Shown: piece after piece, positions 1 to 8,602 of the stretch
How positions within the stretch are numbered: the stretch's first letter is position 1
Layout of the letters: the number at the start of each line of letters is the position of its first letter
Source: Pseudomonas morbosilactucae
GTDB taxonomy: Bacteria; Pseudomonadota; Gammaproteobacteria; Pseudomonadales; Pseudomonadaceae
NCBI RefSeq assembly: GCF_023241715.1
Contig: NZ_JALQCW010000065.1
Span: 154,511-218,510 of the forward strand
Direction of reading: 5' to 3'
DNA length: 64,000 bases
Notes under the pieces: model-generated
The model's input: the letters and a program-made list of their open reading frames with translations, nothing else
Database searches by the model: none
What the model was told of the DNA's origin: nothing
Translations under genes and position numbers: made by a program

Positions 1-1448
1 GGCGCTACAAGCGCTATCGCAACAAGATTGTCTGGTGCCTCGAGCAACTGGGCTTCGATCCGAAGAAGATCAAGATCGAGCCGGTCGAGCATCACCTAGC
101 CCACGCCTCCAGCGCCTATCACTGCTCGGGCTTCAAAGAGAAAACCGCGATCCTCGGGATCGACGGCAAGGGTGAGTACGCCACCACCTTCTTTGGCTAC
201 GGTGAAAACGGCAAGATCCACAAGATCAAGGAATTCTTCGACCCGGACTCCCTGGGTGGCCTGTATGGCGCCATCACCGAGTTCCTCGGCTTCGAGATGC
301 TCGACGGCGAGTTCAAGGTCATGGGCATGGCGCCTTATGGCGATGCCAGCAAGTACGACTTCTCCCGTCTGGCCAGCTTTGAAAACGGCGAACTGGTGAT
401 CAACACCGACTACGCCAACGTCATTGGCCTGCGCCGCTACAAAGAGAAGGGCAAGGGGTTCTACTTCTCGCCAAAACTCATCGAGTGGCTGGGTCCCAAG
501 CGCGAAGGCGACATCGCCGACGAGCCTTACATCCACTACGCCGCGAGCATGCAGGCGCTGTTCGAGAAACTGGCCCTGCAGATGATCGACCACTACCTGG
601 GCGACGTCCTCAAGGAAACCGGCAAGCTTGCCTTCGCTGGCGGCTGCGCGCTGAACGTCAAGCTGAACCAGAAGATCATTGCCCGTCCTGAAGTCAAAGA
701 GCTGTTCGTGCAGCCGGCTTCCGGCGACGCCGGCACTGCAGTGGGTGCTGCTGCGTACGTGTCCCATGCCCGTGGTGTGCCGGTCGAGAAGATGGAACAC
801 GTCTATCTCGGCCCGTCCTACAGCAACGAAGACGTGATCGCGGCCTGTGCCCGTCACCCGAACAAACCGGCCTGGCGCCAGATCGACAACACGCCTGAGC
901 GTATTGCCAAGATCATGGTGGACGGCAACCCGGTGGCCTGGTTCCAGGGGCGCATGGAGTTCGGTCCGCGAGCCCTGGGTGGTCGTTCGATCATCGGTTG
1001 CCCGAGCGCCGCTGGCGTGGCCGACCGGATCAACGAGCAGATCAAGTTCCGCGAGCGCTGGAGGCCTTTCTGCCCGTCCATGCTCGACACCGTCGGCCCG
1101 CAGATGATCAAGGTCGATCACCCGGCGCCGTTCATGACCTTCACCTTTGAAGTGGCGGAAGAGTGGAAGACCCGTGTGCCGGAAGTGGTCCACGAGGACG
1201 GCACGTCCCGGGCCCAGGTGCTCAAGCGCGAATACAACCCGCGCTACTACGACATGATGAAAGCCCTGGAAGTGCTGACCGGCAACGGTGTGTCCCTGAA
1301 CACCTCGCTCAATCGCCGTGGTGAGCCGATGATCTGCTCGCCTACCGATGCGCTGAACATGTTCTTCGGTTCCGATCTGCAGTACTTGATCATGGAAGAC
1401 ATCCTGGTGGTCAAAGACGGCGTGGATCCTTATGACACGCTCGGCTGA
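1..1448 (+). CDS. wapO: LPS-core carbamoyltransferase (NodU/CmcH family), 5' end cut off by window
   Basis: The reading frame is open from base 3 to the TGA at 1446-1448, giving about 481 visible residues; the true start lies before the window. Family marks are the Kae1-like motif EHHLAHASSAYH near the visible N-terminus, a GIDGKGEYATT phosphate-loop-like segment, and GPRALGGRSI in the C-terminal half. This family transfers a carbamoyl group from carbamoyl phosphate to a sugar hydroxyl. In P. aeruginosa the gene next to wapH (PA5005) carbamoylates a heptose of the inner LPS core; that assignment here rests on synteny. The stop overlaps the next start by 17 bases, so translation is probably coupled to wapH. 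Confidence 0.88.
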   Translation, partial: RYKRYRNKIVWCLEQLGFDPKKIKIEPVEHHLAHASSAYHCSGFKEKTAILGIDGKGEYATTFFGYGENGKIHKIKEFFDPDSLGGLYGAITEFLGFEMLDGEFKVMGMAPYGDASKYDFSRLASFENGELVINTDYANVIGLRRYKEKGKGFYFSPKLIEWLGPKREGDIADEPYIHYAASMQALFEKLALQMIDHYLGDVLKETGKLAFAGGCALNVKLNQKIIARPEVKELFVQPASGDAGTAVGAAAYVSHARGVPVEKMEHVYLGPSYSNEDVIAACARHPNKPAWRQIDNTPERIAKIMVDGNPVAWFQGRMEFGPRALGGRSIIGCPSAAGVADRINEQIKFRERWRPFCPSMLDTVGPQMIKVDHPAPFMTFTFEVAEEWKTRVPEVVHEDGTSRAQVLKREYNPRYYDMMKALEVLTGNGVSLNTSLNRRGEPMICSPTDALNMFFGSDLQYLIMEDILVVKDGVDPYDTLG

Positions 1449-2562
1449 ACGCCATGTGCTGCAGTTCTGCCACGGCTATGACGGGCCGTTCCTGGACTGC
1501 GCACGGCAGTACGCCAGCCTGTTTGTGAGCAGCGGTTATCGGGTGACCACGGTCTTTCTGACCGGGGTGGCCGATGCCAACGTCGCAGCTGGCTGCAACT
1601 CGGATGAAGTGCTGTTCATGGAATACAGCTCTCAGGCCATCCGCGGCCTGAAGCTGGGAGCGATCGGTGATTTACGTAAAATTGTCGCGTCACGCAATTT
1701 CAGCTTTTGTATCGCCCACCGCTTCAAACCAATCTATATCGCCCTGTTGGGTAGCGGCTTGCCGGTGATTGGTGTGCACCATGCGTTTAGCGATTACCAG
1801 CGACGCAGCCGCAAACTTTTTGCTTGGCTATTCCGCCGACGCTTGAGCCTGCTCGGTGTCTCTGATGCGGTGCGTGACGACCTGCGTCGTTGCCTCCCCA
1901 GTTGGCCGGCTGAGCGGATTCAAACCCTCTACAACCGCATCGATGTCGATGCCTTGCAGGCTTCCCAAGTAGGTACCGCCGAGGCCCGCAAGGAACTGGG
2001 GCTGGACGCCAATGCCTGGATTGTCGGCAATGTGGGTCGGTTGCACCCCGATAAGGATCAAGCCACCTTGTTGCGTGGTTTTGCCGTTGCCTTGCCGGGC
2101 CTGCCTGAAAACAGTCAGTTGGCCATTCTCGGTACCGGCCGCCTGGAGCAAGACCTCAAGGCCCTGGCCCGTGAACTCGGGGTGGCGGATCGCGTGCTGT
2201 TCCTCGGTCAGGTGGCCGAGGCTCGGCGTTATTTCCGCGCATTCGATGTGTTTGCCCTGAGCTCTGACCACGAGCCGTTTGGCATGGTGCTGTTGGAGGC
2301 GATGGCCGCTGGCGTGCCATTACTGGCGACGGCCTGCGGCGGCGCCAAGGAAGTGGTCGAAGGCGTGGGCATCCTGTTCCCATTGGGTGATGCCGAGCAT
2401 ATGGCCCAGGGGCTGCAACACCTGGCTGCAATGGACGGGCAACAGCGCCAGCAGTGTGCCGAGCTGATGCTCGACCGCCTGCGTGAGCGTTTCTCGGATC
2501 GTGCGGTGCGTGATGCGTTCTGGCGTTTGCCAGTCGTCGTCGACCTGACGTCGGGGGTCTGA
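1432..2562 (+). CDS. wapH: LPS core glycosyltransferase, GT4 family (WapH-like)
   Basis: The product is a 376-residue GT-B fold glycosyltransferase. The C-terminal half has the GT4 donor-binding E-x7-E motif (EPFGMVLLE, about residues 281-289), followed by EAMAAGVPLLAT and a GG-KEVVE segment. The N-terminal half has a Rossmann-like FCHGYDGPF start. Length and position match WapH (PA5004) of the P. aeruginosa core locus. It would add a sugar to the LPS outer core on the cytoplasmic face of the inner membrane. ATG 1432 lies inside the end of the carbamoyltransferase gene, and the TGA overlaps the next ATG as TGATG. Family is certain; the exact acceptor and sugar are inferred from synteny. Confidence 0.87.
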   Translation: MTRSAERHVLQFCHGYDGPFLDCARQYASLFVSSGYRVTTVFLTGVADANVAAGCNSDEVLFMEYSSQAIRGLKLGAIGDLRKIVASRNFSFCIAHRFKPIYIALLGSGLPVIGVHHAFSDYQRRSRKLFAWLFRRRLSLLGVSDAVRDDLRRCLPSWPAERIQTLYNRIDVDALQASQVGTAEARKELGLDANAWIVGNVGRLHPDKDQATLLRGFAVALPGLPENSQLAILGTGRLEQDLKALARELGVADRVLFLGQVAEARRYFRAFDVFALSSDHEPFGMVLLEAMAAGVPLLATACGGAKEVVEGVGILFPLGDAEHMAQGLQHLAAMDGQQRQQCAELMLDRLRERFSDRAVRDAFWRLPVVVDLTSGV

Positions 2563-3458
2563 TGCTCAACCGATTTCAAGGCTGGCGGGAGCGTGGCTGG
2601 TCCGTCATCGACGCATCGACTTATGCGACGACCTGGCAGCGCTTCGGCGGCAGTGTCGCCACCCACCCCCTCGTGGTCGAGCGCCTGGCAGACCTGGCGA
2701 ACATCCCGGTCCGCTACCTGGGCTGGGAGCAGAACGGTGAGCTGCAAGCGGCCATCCCCACCTGGGGGCGCGACTTGGCGCTGTCCAAGGACGTGCTTAA
2801 GCGTGCCGGCAAGAAGGGCCTGTTCGACCTGGGCAATGCCGAGCTGATCCTGCCTGCCGCCGCCGAGGCCCAGGCGCCGCTGCGTCATCGCGGACGTTAT
2901 CTGTCGGCGTTGAACGAGGGGCGCTTCAGTGCCCTAAAGCCCCAGGCCGAGCAACTGGCCATGGCGCGAACCCCGGAAGAACTGTCGAAAAAGTTTCGCT
3001 ACAACCAGCGCCGTGAACTGCGCCTGTTGGAAGAGGCGGGTGGTGTGGTGCGGCCAGTCACGGAGTTTTCCAGTACCGAATTGGCGGCGATCTACTGTGA
3101 CTTGTTCCAGCGTCGCTGGGGCTTCGTCGCCACCGGCGCCCAGCACATGGCTCAGGTTCTTGACCTGCTTGGCGAGTTGTTGATCGGTTCGGTGATTTTC
3201 CTCAAGGACGCGCCGATCGCTGTGCAGCTGGTGTACCGGGTGGAAGCATCGGAGTGGATCAGCGTCGAGTACGTCAATGGCGGTGTCGATCCTGAAACCC
3301 GCGAGTTCAGCCCCGGTAGCGTGTTGAGTTTTCTCAATACCCAGAGTGCCTGGGAGCAGGCCCGGTTGCTGGGCAAGCCGCTGCGTTTCTCCTTCGGCCG
3401 TGCCGATCGCGAATACAAGGATCGATGGTGCAACCCTGTACCGGTCTTCCAGGTGTGA
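2562..3458 (+). CDS. Mig-14-like / GNAT-fold protein of the LPS core locus
   Basis: This 298-residue protein starts at the A of a TGATG overlap with wapH. It has the look of Mig-14/FemAB-GNAT fold proteins: a basic RYNQRRELRLLEEAGG segment (about residues 145-160), a DLFQRRWGF segment, and a C-terminal FSFGRADREYKDRW stretch. No signal peptide or clear membrane helix is visible. The P. aeruginosa equivalent between wapH and dnpA is PA5003, called Mig-14-like. Mig-14 is linked to antimicrobial peptide resistance in Salmonella, but its reaction is not established. Here it most likely acts in surface glycolipid modification; that is inference from neighbours. Confidence 0.75.
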   Translation: MLNRFQGWRERGWSVIDASTYATTWQRFGGSVATHPLVVERLADLANIPVRYLGWEQNGELQAAIPTWGRDLALSKDVLKRAGKKGLFDLGNAELILPAAAEAQAPLRHRGRYLSALNEGRFSALKPQAEQLAMARTPEELSKKFRYNQRRELRLLEEAGGVVRPVTEFSSTELAAIYCDLFQRRWGFVATGAQHMAQVLDLLGELLIGSVIFLKDAPIAVQLVYRVEASEWISVEYVNGGVDPETREFSPGSVLSFLNTQSAWEQARLLGKPLRFSFGRADREYKDRWCNPVPVFQV

Positions 3459-3466
3459 GTCAGCCT

Positions 3467-4891
3467 ATGAGTCGCAAACAGCAGTTGCTCAATCGCCATC
3501 GACGTAACAAGCGCATTGGCCTGTTGGTCGGTGTGTTGCTGCTGCTCGCCGTCGGCCTGCTTGTGGCATGGTGGCTGCCACTGCTGTTGGCTGTTCTGGG
3601 CTGGGTGGCCCATGAAGCCTGGTTTGCTGATCACCTGTTCTACTCGCCCAAGGATGATTACGACTATCAGTTGTTGGCTGATGAGCGTCTGGCGCTGAGC
3701 TTGGAGGCCGATGGCCTTGTGTTGCCCGAAGATCTTCTATTGGGGGCTGGCGATACCCTGTTGCTGAAAGTCCGGATTCGTTCGTCCTGGGCTGGGCGGC
3801 TGTTTGATCCGGGAGTCAGCATCCAGGGCGACACCCCGGATCGGCAAGACTTCGAACGCGGCGGGCGTGGGATTCGCTATATCAACCTGACCGGGCAGTA
3901 TCAGGCACTGAACAGCGGCAAGCTCAAGCTTAAAGGGCATTTCTGCAAGCTCGATGAGCAGGTGGAGCTGCTGGTGGTGCGTCATCCGGATTATCGGACT
4001 CAGCGTCTGATGGTGATTGCGCCCCATGCCGATGATGCCGAACTCGCCGCTTTTGGCCTTTACAGCACGGCTGAGCAGAGCTGGGTGGTGACCCTGACTG
4101 CCGGTGAAATCGAAGCTGAGCATTATCAGGCGATGGGACTGGACGGTGTGGCTGCCGCGCGATTGAAAGGGTCGTTGCGGGCCTGGGACAGCATCAGCGT
4201 GCCGCTATGGGCGGGTGTTCCCCAAGAGCGTTGCGTGCAGTTGGGGTACTTCTGCCTGCAACTGCCGCAGATGCAGGCCTCTCCGAGTGTGGCGATGGCT
4301 TCCCGGGAGGCGGATCTCAGTGACACTCGTTATTTCCGGCGTTTCAATGCCATGGCCTTGGACAGTGACGCCAACGGCATAGCGTCCTGGGACAACTTGG
4401 TCGCCGATCTTGTCCAGTTGCTCGAACGTATCGAACCTCAGGTGATCGTCTTGCCACACCCGCGTTTCGACCCCCATCCCGACCATATCTGCGCCCAGCA
4501 AGCGCTGATGCAAGCTCTGGCGCGCAGCACCTGGCAGCCGGAGTCGTTGCTGCATTACGCCAACCACCTGCATGACAATGATCGTTGGCCCATGGGCGCA
4601 GCCGGTTGTGGCGTGGCGTTGCCACCGCAATTGGCCAGCCACGGTCCTTTGCGTCCCTGGGCGCTGCCGGTTTCAGCGGATCAGCAGTGGCAAAAGGCTA
4701 TGTCGTTGGGCATGATGCACGATTTGCAGCCATTACCGCCTTTCAAACGTCGGCTGCGGCGCTTTATTCAGCGCTACCTGGCAGCCCGGCGTTGGCCGGC
4801 CTTCGGTAACAACGAGTTCTTTCGCAAGGCGGTTCGGCAGCACGAACTGTTCTGGGTAGACGACAACGTCAACAAGAGAGAGACACAGTGA
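3467..4891 (+). CDS. dnpA: PIG-L family de-N-acetylase with N-terminal membrane anchor
   Basis: The product is 474 residues from ATG 3467. A longer frame from 3425 would overlap the previous gene further, and its extra 14 residues look unrelated. Residues about 15-45 form one or two membrane helices (LLVGVLLLLAVGLLVAWW). A domain of about 130 residues follows, then a PIG-L deacetylase core with the zinc motif PHADDAE (near residue 186) and a distal HPRFDPHPDH segment (near residue 330). The syntenic P. aeruginosa DnpA (PA5002) is reported to affect fluoroquinolone tolerance. The position argues for N-deacetylation of an LPS core or other surface amino sugar. It ends in a GTGA overlap with ssg. 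Confidence 0.85.
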   Translation: MSRKQQLLNRHRRNKRIGLLVGVLLLLAVGLLVAWWLPLLLAVLGWVAHEAWFADHLFYSPKDDYDYQLLADERLALSLEADGLVLPEDLLLGAGDTLLLKVRIRSSWAGRLFDPGVSIQGDTPDRQDFERGGRGIRYINLTGQYQALNSGKLKLKGHFCKLDEQVELLVVRHPDYRTQRLMVIAPHADDAELAAFGLYSTAEQSWVVTLTAGEIEAEHYQAMGLDGVAAARLKGSLRAWDSISVPLWAGVPQERCVQLGYFCLQLPQMQASPSVAMASREADLSDTRYFRRFNAMALDSDANGIASWDNLVADLVQLLERIEPQVIVLPHPRFDPHPDHICAQQALMQALARSTWQPESLLHYANHLHDNDRWPMGAAGCGVALPPQLASHGPLRPWALPVSADQQWQKAMSLGMMHDLQPLPPFKRRLRRFIQRYLAARRWPAFGNNEFFRKAVRQHELFWVDDNVNKRETQ

Positions 4892-5844
4892 AAGTTCTGT
4901 TTCTGGTGCAGAAAGAACAACGAGCGATTCTTGATCGGTTTTACGAGGGTATCGCTGAGCGCTGCGACTGCGACATGCGTGAGCTGACCAGCGCTCAGCA
5001 AGACAACCTGCGCAAATACTTTCGTGAGCACGTGGATGTCTCGCGTTATGAGCGAATTGTTTTCTTTTTGCGTTTCAAGAAAGAAGCCAGACAGGCTGCG
5101 TTCATTAAGACCGTGCCCAACCTGGTTATTCTTGAGCACGACGCTTACCAGAATTACATCCCTTGCAAATACACCGGAAAATTCAGCGCGCATTATCGCC
5201 AAGTACCTTGGGCTCGGGTGATCAGCTCAGGCTTTATGGTCAGCAAGCGTTTGCGTGATGAAGGCTTCGACGCGCACTTCGTGCCTAAGGGTTACGACCA
5301 GGCACTGCTGCAGAATCGGGGACGGGTGCGGGACATCGAGTTGGGGTTCGTGGGCAGCCTCAACAGCGTGGCCTATGCGGGTCGCAAAGCCATGCTGGAA
5401 TCTGTGGCAGAAGTGGAAAACCTACTGATCACGCGGACCAAGTCCGGTGAAGAGTACTGCGAAACCCTGAGCCGCATTCGCTATTTCGTCAGCGCCGATG
5501 TTGACATGGGCGAGTACATGATCAAGAACTTCGAGGCGATGGCCTGTGGTTGCGTGCTGTTTGCCTTTGACCAGGGCGCTGAGGAAAACCAGGCCTTGGG
5601 CTTTGTCGATATGCACAACATCGTGTTGTACCGCACGCGAGAAGAGCTCCAAGAGAAACTGGCGGTCTTGCGTGCCGACCCTACCTTGGGCCAGGTCATC
5701 GCGCTGGCTGGCCAGGTGCTGGTCGAGGAACGTTACAGTTTCCGGGCGCTCGGGCATGCCGTGGTCGAGGCCATGAGGGCTCCTCTGCGTGAGCAGGCAC
5801 CCTTGAGCTGGAAAGAAAAACTACGTCGGTCGTTAGGTTTTTAA
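4888..5844 (+). CDS. ssg: Cell-surface sugar glycosyltransferase (Ssg-like)
   Basis: This 318-residue protein uses a GTG start at 4888 that overlaps the dnpA stop as GTGA. The C-terminal half has the glycosyltransferase-B pattern NFEAMACGCVLFAFD followed by acidic residues. An LGFVGSLNS segment sits mid-protein. Length and position equal PA5001 (ssg), described as a cell-surface-sugar biosynthesis glycosyltransferase needed for normal LPS/O-antigen and phage sensitivity. No signal peptide is seen, so it should work in the cytoplasm at the inner membrane. Family assignment is good; the linkage made is not visible from sequence. Confidence 0.8.
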   Translation: MKVLFLVQKEQRAILDRFYEGIAERCDCDMRELTSAQQDNLRKYFREHVDVSRYERIVFFLRFKKEARQAAFIKTVPNLVILEHDAYQNYIPCKYTGKFSAHYRQVPWARVISSGFMVSKRLRDEGFDAHFVPKGYDQALLQNRGRVRDIELGFVGSLNSVAYAGRKAMLESVAEVENLLITRTKSGEEYCETLSRIRYFVSADVDMGEYMIKNFEAMACGCVLFAFDQGAEENQALGFVDMHNIVLYRTREELQEKLAVLRADPTLGQVIALAGQVLVEERYSFRALGHAVVEAMRAPLREQAPLSWKEKLRRSLGF

Positions 5845-5885
5845 GCGCCTGCGGCTACTCCACCCTTAATAAGGCGGTGCAAAAA

Positions 5886-6653
5886 ATGCTGTTCAGTGAG
5901 AGTAGCGATATTTCAGTAATGGTGACCAGTTGTGGTCGTTTCGATCTGCTGAAACGAACCCTTGAGACATTCGATCGCTTTAACACTGCGCCGATTCGTA
6001 AGGTCTTTATTACTGAAGACTCTGGCGATCAAGCGGTCAGGGATTGCATTCCGGAGCATTGGAAGCCGCATACCGTATTCTTTATCAATAATCCGCGCCT
6101 GGGGCAGCTGCGCTCCATTGATCTGGCGTATGAGCAGATTGAAACCTCGTGGATCTTTCATTGTGAGGATGACTGGGACTTTTATCGCCAGGGGTTTATT
6201 GAAGAGTCCCAATGCCTCCTCGAAGAGGATCCACAGGCCCTGCAAGTATGGTTGCGCAGTGCGCACCACGATTTGGCCGTGCACAGCCCTTATGTGTTTT
6301 TGAACGAGCGTAAGGTGGTCCAAGGTATTCCTTTCTATGTACTGGGATCCCACAAGGCGGATTGGCAGGGCTTCTCTTTCAACCCGGGGTTGCGCCGTCG
6401 TGCCGACTATTTACTGCATGCACCTTATTCGGCGTTCTCAGGCGAGAAGGATCTGTCGCGTCTTTATGCGCAAGAGAATCGCTATGCGTTGATTCTGGAA
6501 AATGACGCCGTGCTCCATACCGGATTTGGTGAGCACGTAGTGGTGCCAGAAGAGCGCTCAAACAAACAGCGACGTAAACGTCGTGATCGCTTCAAGCTGT
6601 TGGCTACTTTTATTTTGGGTCTTGCGATGGGATGGATTCTTCATGGAATTTGA
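5886..6653 (+). CDS. wapR: Glycosyltransferase family 2, probable LPS core rhamnosyltransferase
   Basis: The product is 255 residues from ATG 5886. A GTG at 5877 is in frame, but AAGG at 5871-5874 is spaced properly only for the ATG. It has a GT2 Rossmann start (SVMVTSCGRFDLLKRTLETF) and a DxD-type metal motif HCEDDWDF near residue 92, and it ends with a hydrophobic stretch plus a basic RRKRRDRF segment. In P. aeruginosa the gene between ssg and waaL is wapR, the alpha-1,3-rhamnosyltransferase that makes the core form capped by O antigen. The rhamnose specificity is taken from synteny. Base composition falls from here through waaL, being visibly more AT-rich than the flanks. Confidence 0.78.
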   Translation: MLFSESSDISVMVTSCGRFDLLKRTLETFDRFNTAPIRKVFITEDSGDQAVRDCIPEHWKPHTVFFINNPRLGQLRSIDLAYEQIETSWIFHCEDDWDFYRQGFIEESQCLLEEDPQALQVWLRSAHHDLAVHSPYVFLNERKVVQGIPFYVLGSHKADWQGFSFNPGLRRRADYLLHAPYSAFSGEKDLSRLYAQENRYALILENDAVLHTGFGEHVVVPEERSNKQRRKRRDRFKLLATFILGLAMGWILHGI

Positions 6654-7803
6654 TGGTGCCAAGTCTGGCAGAACAGCCTTTTACTTTAGTCTGATGCTAT
6701 GCCTGTTCTTGTTGAGCTTTGTTGTTGGGTGGTCGTCAAAGTGGACCAATAACCTGTTTTATGGACTTATTGCCCTGCCGGGGATGTTTTTTCTGCTGAA
6801 GGGGCACGGCGTCAAGTTGTTAAAGGAACCATTGGCCTGGATGTGGCTGGTCTTTATTCTTTGGTTTTTCGTGCCGGCCGCTCTCGCCGACAAAGGTCAG
6901 TTCTATAAGCACATTATTTACGTTTTACTGTTTGTTTTTACCGTGGCAGCGTTGACGAATCCAGAATTTTTCCGCAGTCCACAGTTTGTACGGGCGCACT
7001 TTTGGATTCTTGTCCTCTATATTTATCTGTGTGCTGTATATAGCTGGAGTACTGGGCAGTTCGCCTTCGGTAGTCGAGTGGCATTGCTGCCTGCGCGCCT
7101 GCAGAATGTGATTTATGCCAGTATCTGGCTGTTTTGTGCACTCGCGTTGGCCATGCCACTCTGGATACGCTCCAAGCGCTGGCTAGAGTGCGCTTTGGCA
7201 ATCATGTTGTCGGTAGTTGCCGTCACTTTTGTCCTACAGACTCGAACTGCTTTAGTGGGCGCGTTATTCCTCTTCGGCTTGTGGGTCTTGTATGGTCTTT
7301 ATCTGCGTCCGAAGCTGGTAGGTAGCTCCATTCTCCTTGCGGCTTTGATTCTGGGCTTGATTATCTGGGGTGTGCACAATGAAACTTGGTATATCTCGCT
7401 CTGGAATCGTGGCGATTCTTACCGAGTCGAAATGTTCAATATCATGGTCGGCGAATGGCGTAATTGTGGTTGGGTGCTGGGCTGTGGGATTGATTTTCAT
7501 AGCGATCAGTTATTGGGTGGGGTAATGCCTATTCAGCATCCACATAATATTTTCGTGGCTCTGGGGCTTTACACCGGAGCTCCAGCTTTACTGATCTTTG
7601 TTGCTTTGATGCTGGTCACATTGATTAGCGCCTGGCGTCTGCGCGACGCTTGGGGGATGTTCCTAGCGTGTGCTCTGGTGATGCTGAACTTCGATGGCAG
7701 CCTGTTGATTGGCAACCCGGATGAGTTGTGGCCACTGGTGTTATTGCCGGCAGCGATGGTGTTGGGCGGGGTTTTGAGGGCGCGTCAGTTACAACATATT
7801 TGA
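6643..7803 (+). CDS. waaL: O-antigen ligase
   Basis: The product is 386 residues from ATG 6643, which overlaps the end of wapR by 11 bases. A GTG at 6583 would add 20 residues deep inside wapR and is less likely. The protein is almost all membrane helices, about 10-12, with a large periplasmic loop holding the ligase marks RGDSYR (about residue 255) and HPHN (about residue 298). WaaL joins undecaprenyl-linked O polysaccharide to the finished lipid A-core in the periplasm. It is the last gene of the overlapping core cluster. Low GC is typical of O-antigen-related genes. Confidence 0.88.
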   Translation: MEFDGAKSGRTAFYFSLMLCLFLLSFVVGWSSKWTNNLFYGLIALPGMFFLLKGHGVKLLKEPLAWMWLVFILWFFVPAALADKGQFYKHIIYVLLFVFTVAALTNPEFFRSPQFVRAHFWILVLYIYLCAVYSWSTGQFAFGSRVALLPARLQNVIYASIWLFCALALAMPLWIRSKRWLECALAIMLSVVAVTFVLQTRTALVGALFLFGLWVLYGLYLRPKLVGSSILLAALILGLIIWGVHNETWYISLWNRGDSYRVEMFNIMVGEWRNCGWVLGCGIDFHSDQLLGGVMPIQHPHNIFVALGLYTGAPALLIFVALMLVTLISAWRLRDAWGMFLACALVMLNFDGSLLIGNPDELWPLVLLPAAMVLGGVLRARQLQHI

Positions 7804-7811
7804 TGACGTGA

Positions 7812-7839
7812 ATCCGCCAGTGCCACGGCACTGGCGGAT
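7812..7839. terminator. Hairpin between convergent waaL and kinase-like gene
   Basis: A perfect 13-bp stem (ATCCGCCAGTGCC paired with its complement) with a 2-base loop lies in the 39-base gap between two convergent genes. A short T-rich run follows on the + strand. It can serve as a bidirectional transcription stop. Confidence 0.6.
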
Positions 7840-7842
7840 GAC

Positions 7843-8487
7843 TCAAATTTTCTGCAGTTGTACGCTTAGTTCTTGCATGGAACAGGTTGTCTGAGATTTT
7901 ACATAGTGCTCGACAAACACGTTGCCGTTTTGCTCCAACAACCATTGGCGGTCTTCGGTATAACGCAACATGTGTTTGAAGTTGCGCAGGCGCAAGGCTT
8001 TGCGTAAAGGACGTGAGAAGACTTTCAGGTCAGCGATATCAATCAGGCCTAATTGCCGTTCCGGTGTCAGCACAATATTGCCCAAATGTGCCGAACGGAA
8101 GTAGATGCCACGTTCGTGCAGTATGGCCATAAAGGTGCCCAGCTGGGCTCTCAGGGTCTCGGCTTCGGCCTCCGCTTCCAGCAACTGACGCAAGGTCTGG
8201 CCCGGTAGTGGATCGTAGTGCACGGCATCGCGCTGGATGCTGGGAATACGGTAAACCTGGCGGACTGTTGGGCTAGGTATTTCGAGATCTTTCAAGCGCT
8301 GGCAGTTATCGGCAAAACGTTGCGCATAGGGGTACCAGGCGGCTGAGGTCAATAGGCGCTTGCGGCGAAAAAGCTTGAGGATCGAACCATCGGTCAAGCG
8401 CAATACCTTGTCGCCGGAACCGTCGGCCTCCAGGACTTCAGCGGCTTCGCGCAAAGCGAGGTAGTGGTCATGATCAAGCGCGTGCAT
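7843..8487 (-). CDS. Kinase-like fold protein near msbA (PA4998 type), possibly inactive
   Basis: The product is 214 residues from ATG 8487, chosen because GGAG lies 5 bases before it; longer in-frame starts up to 8604 would run into the msbA leader. It belongs to the lipopolysaccharide-kinase-like proteins found beside msbA in Pseudomonas, often named 'toluene tolerance' proteins. An ATP-lobe lysine region (LKLFRRKR) and a catalytic-loop region (YFRSAHLGNIV) with the conserved Asn are visible. A Ser stands where active kinases have the catalytic Asp; the later IDIAD segment keeps an Asp. It may be a pseudokinase or have an altered mechanism. It is transcribed away from msbA. Confidence 0.7.
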   Translation of the reverse strand: MHALDHDHYLALREAAEVLEADGSGDKVLRLTDGSILKLFRRKRLLTSAAWYPYAQRFADNCQRLKDLEIPSPTVRQVYRIPSIQRDAVHYDPLPGQTLRQLLEAEAEAETLRAQLGTFMAILHERGIYFRSAHLGNIVLTPERQLGLIDIADLKVFSRPLRKALRLRNFKHMLRYTEDRQWLLEQNGNVFVEHYVKSQTTCSMQELSVQLQKI

Positions 8488-8602
8488 CAATACTCCAAAG
8501 TTCAACGTCAGCAGGTACGGACGGTGCACATGGTACCGTAGCTCATCGACTAAAACGGCCTGTGTTATAGTCGCGAGCTCATTTCTCATGCAACGGCTTC
8601 TC

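Noticed and set aside
96..1193. 365-residue minus-strand frame opposite the carbamoyltransferase
   Set aside because: The + strand has clear carbamoyltransferase motifs; the reverse frame has none.
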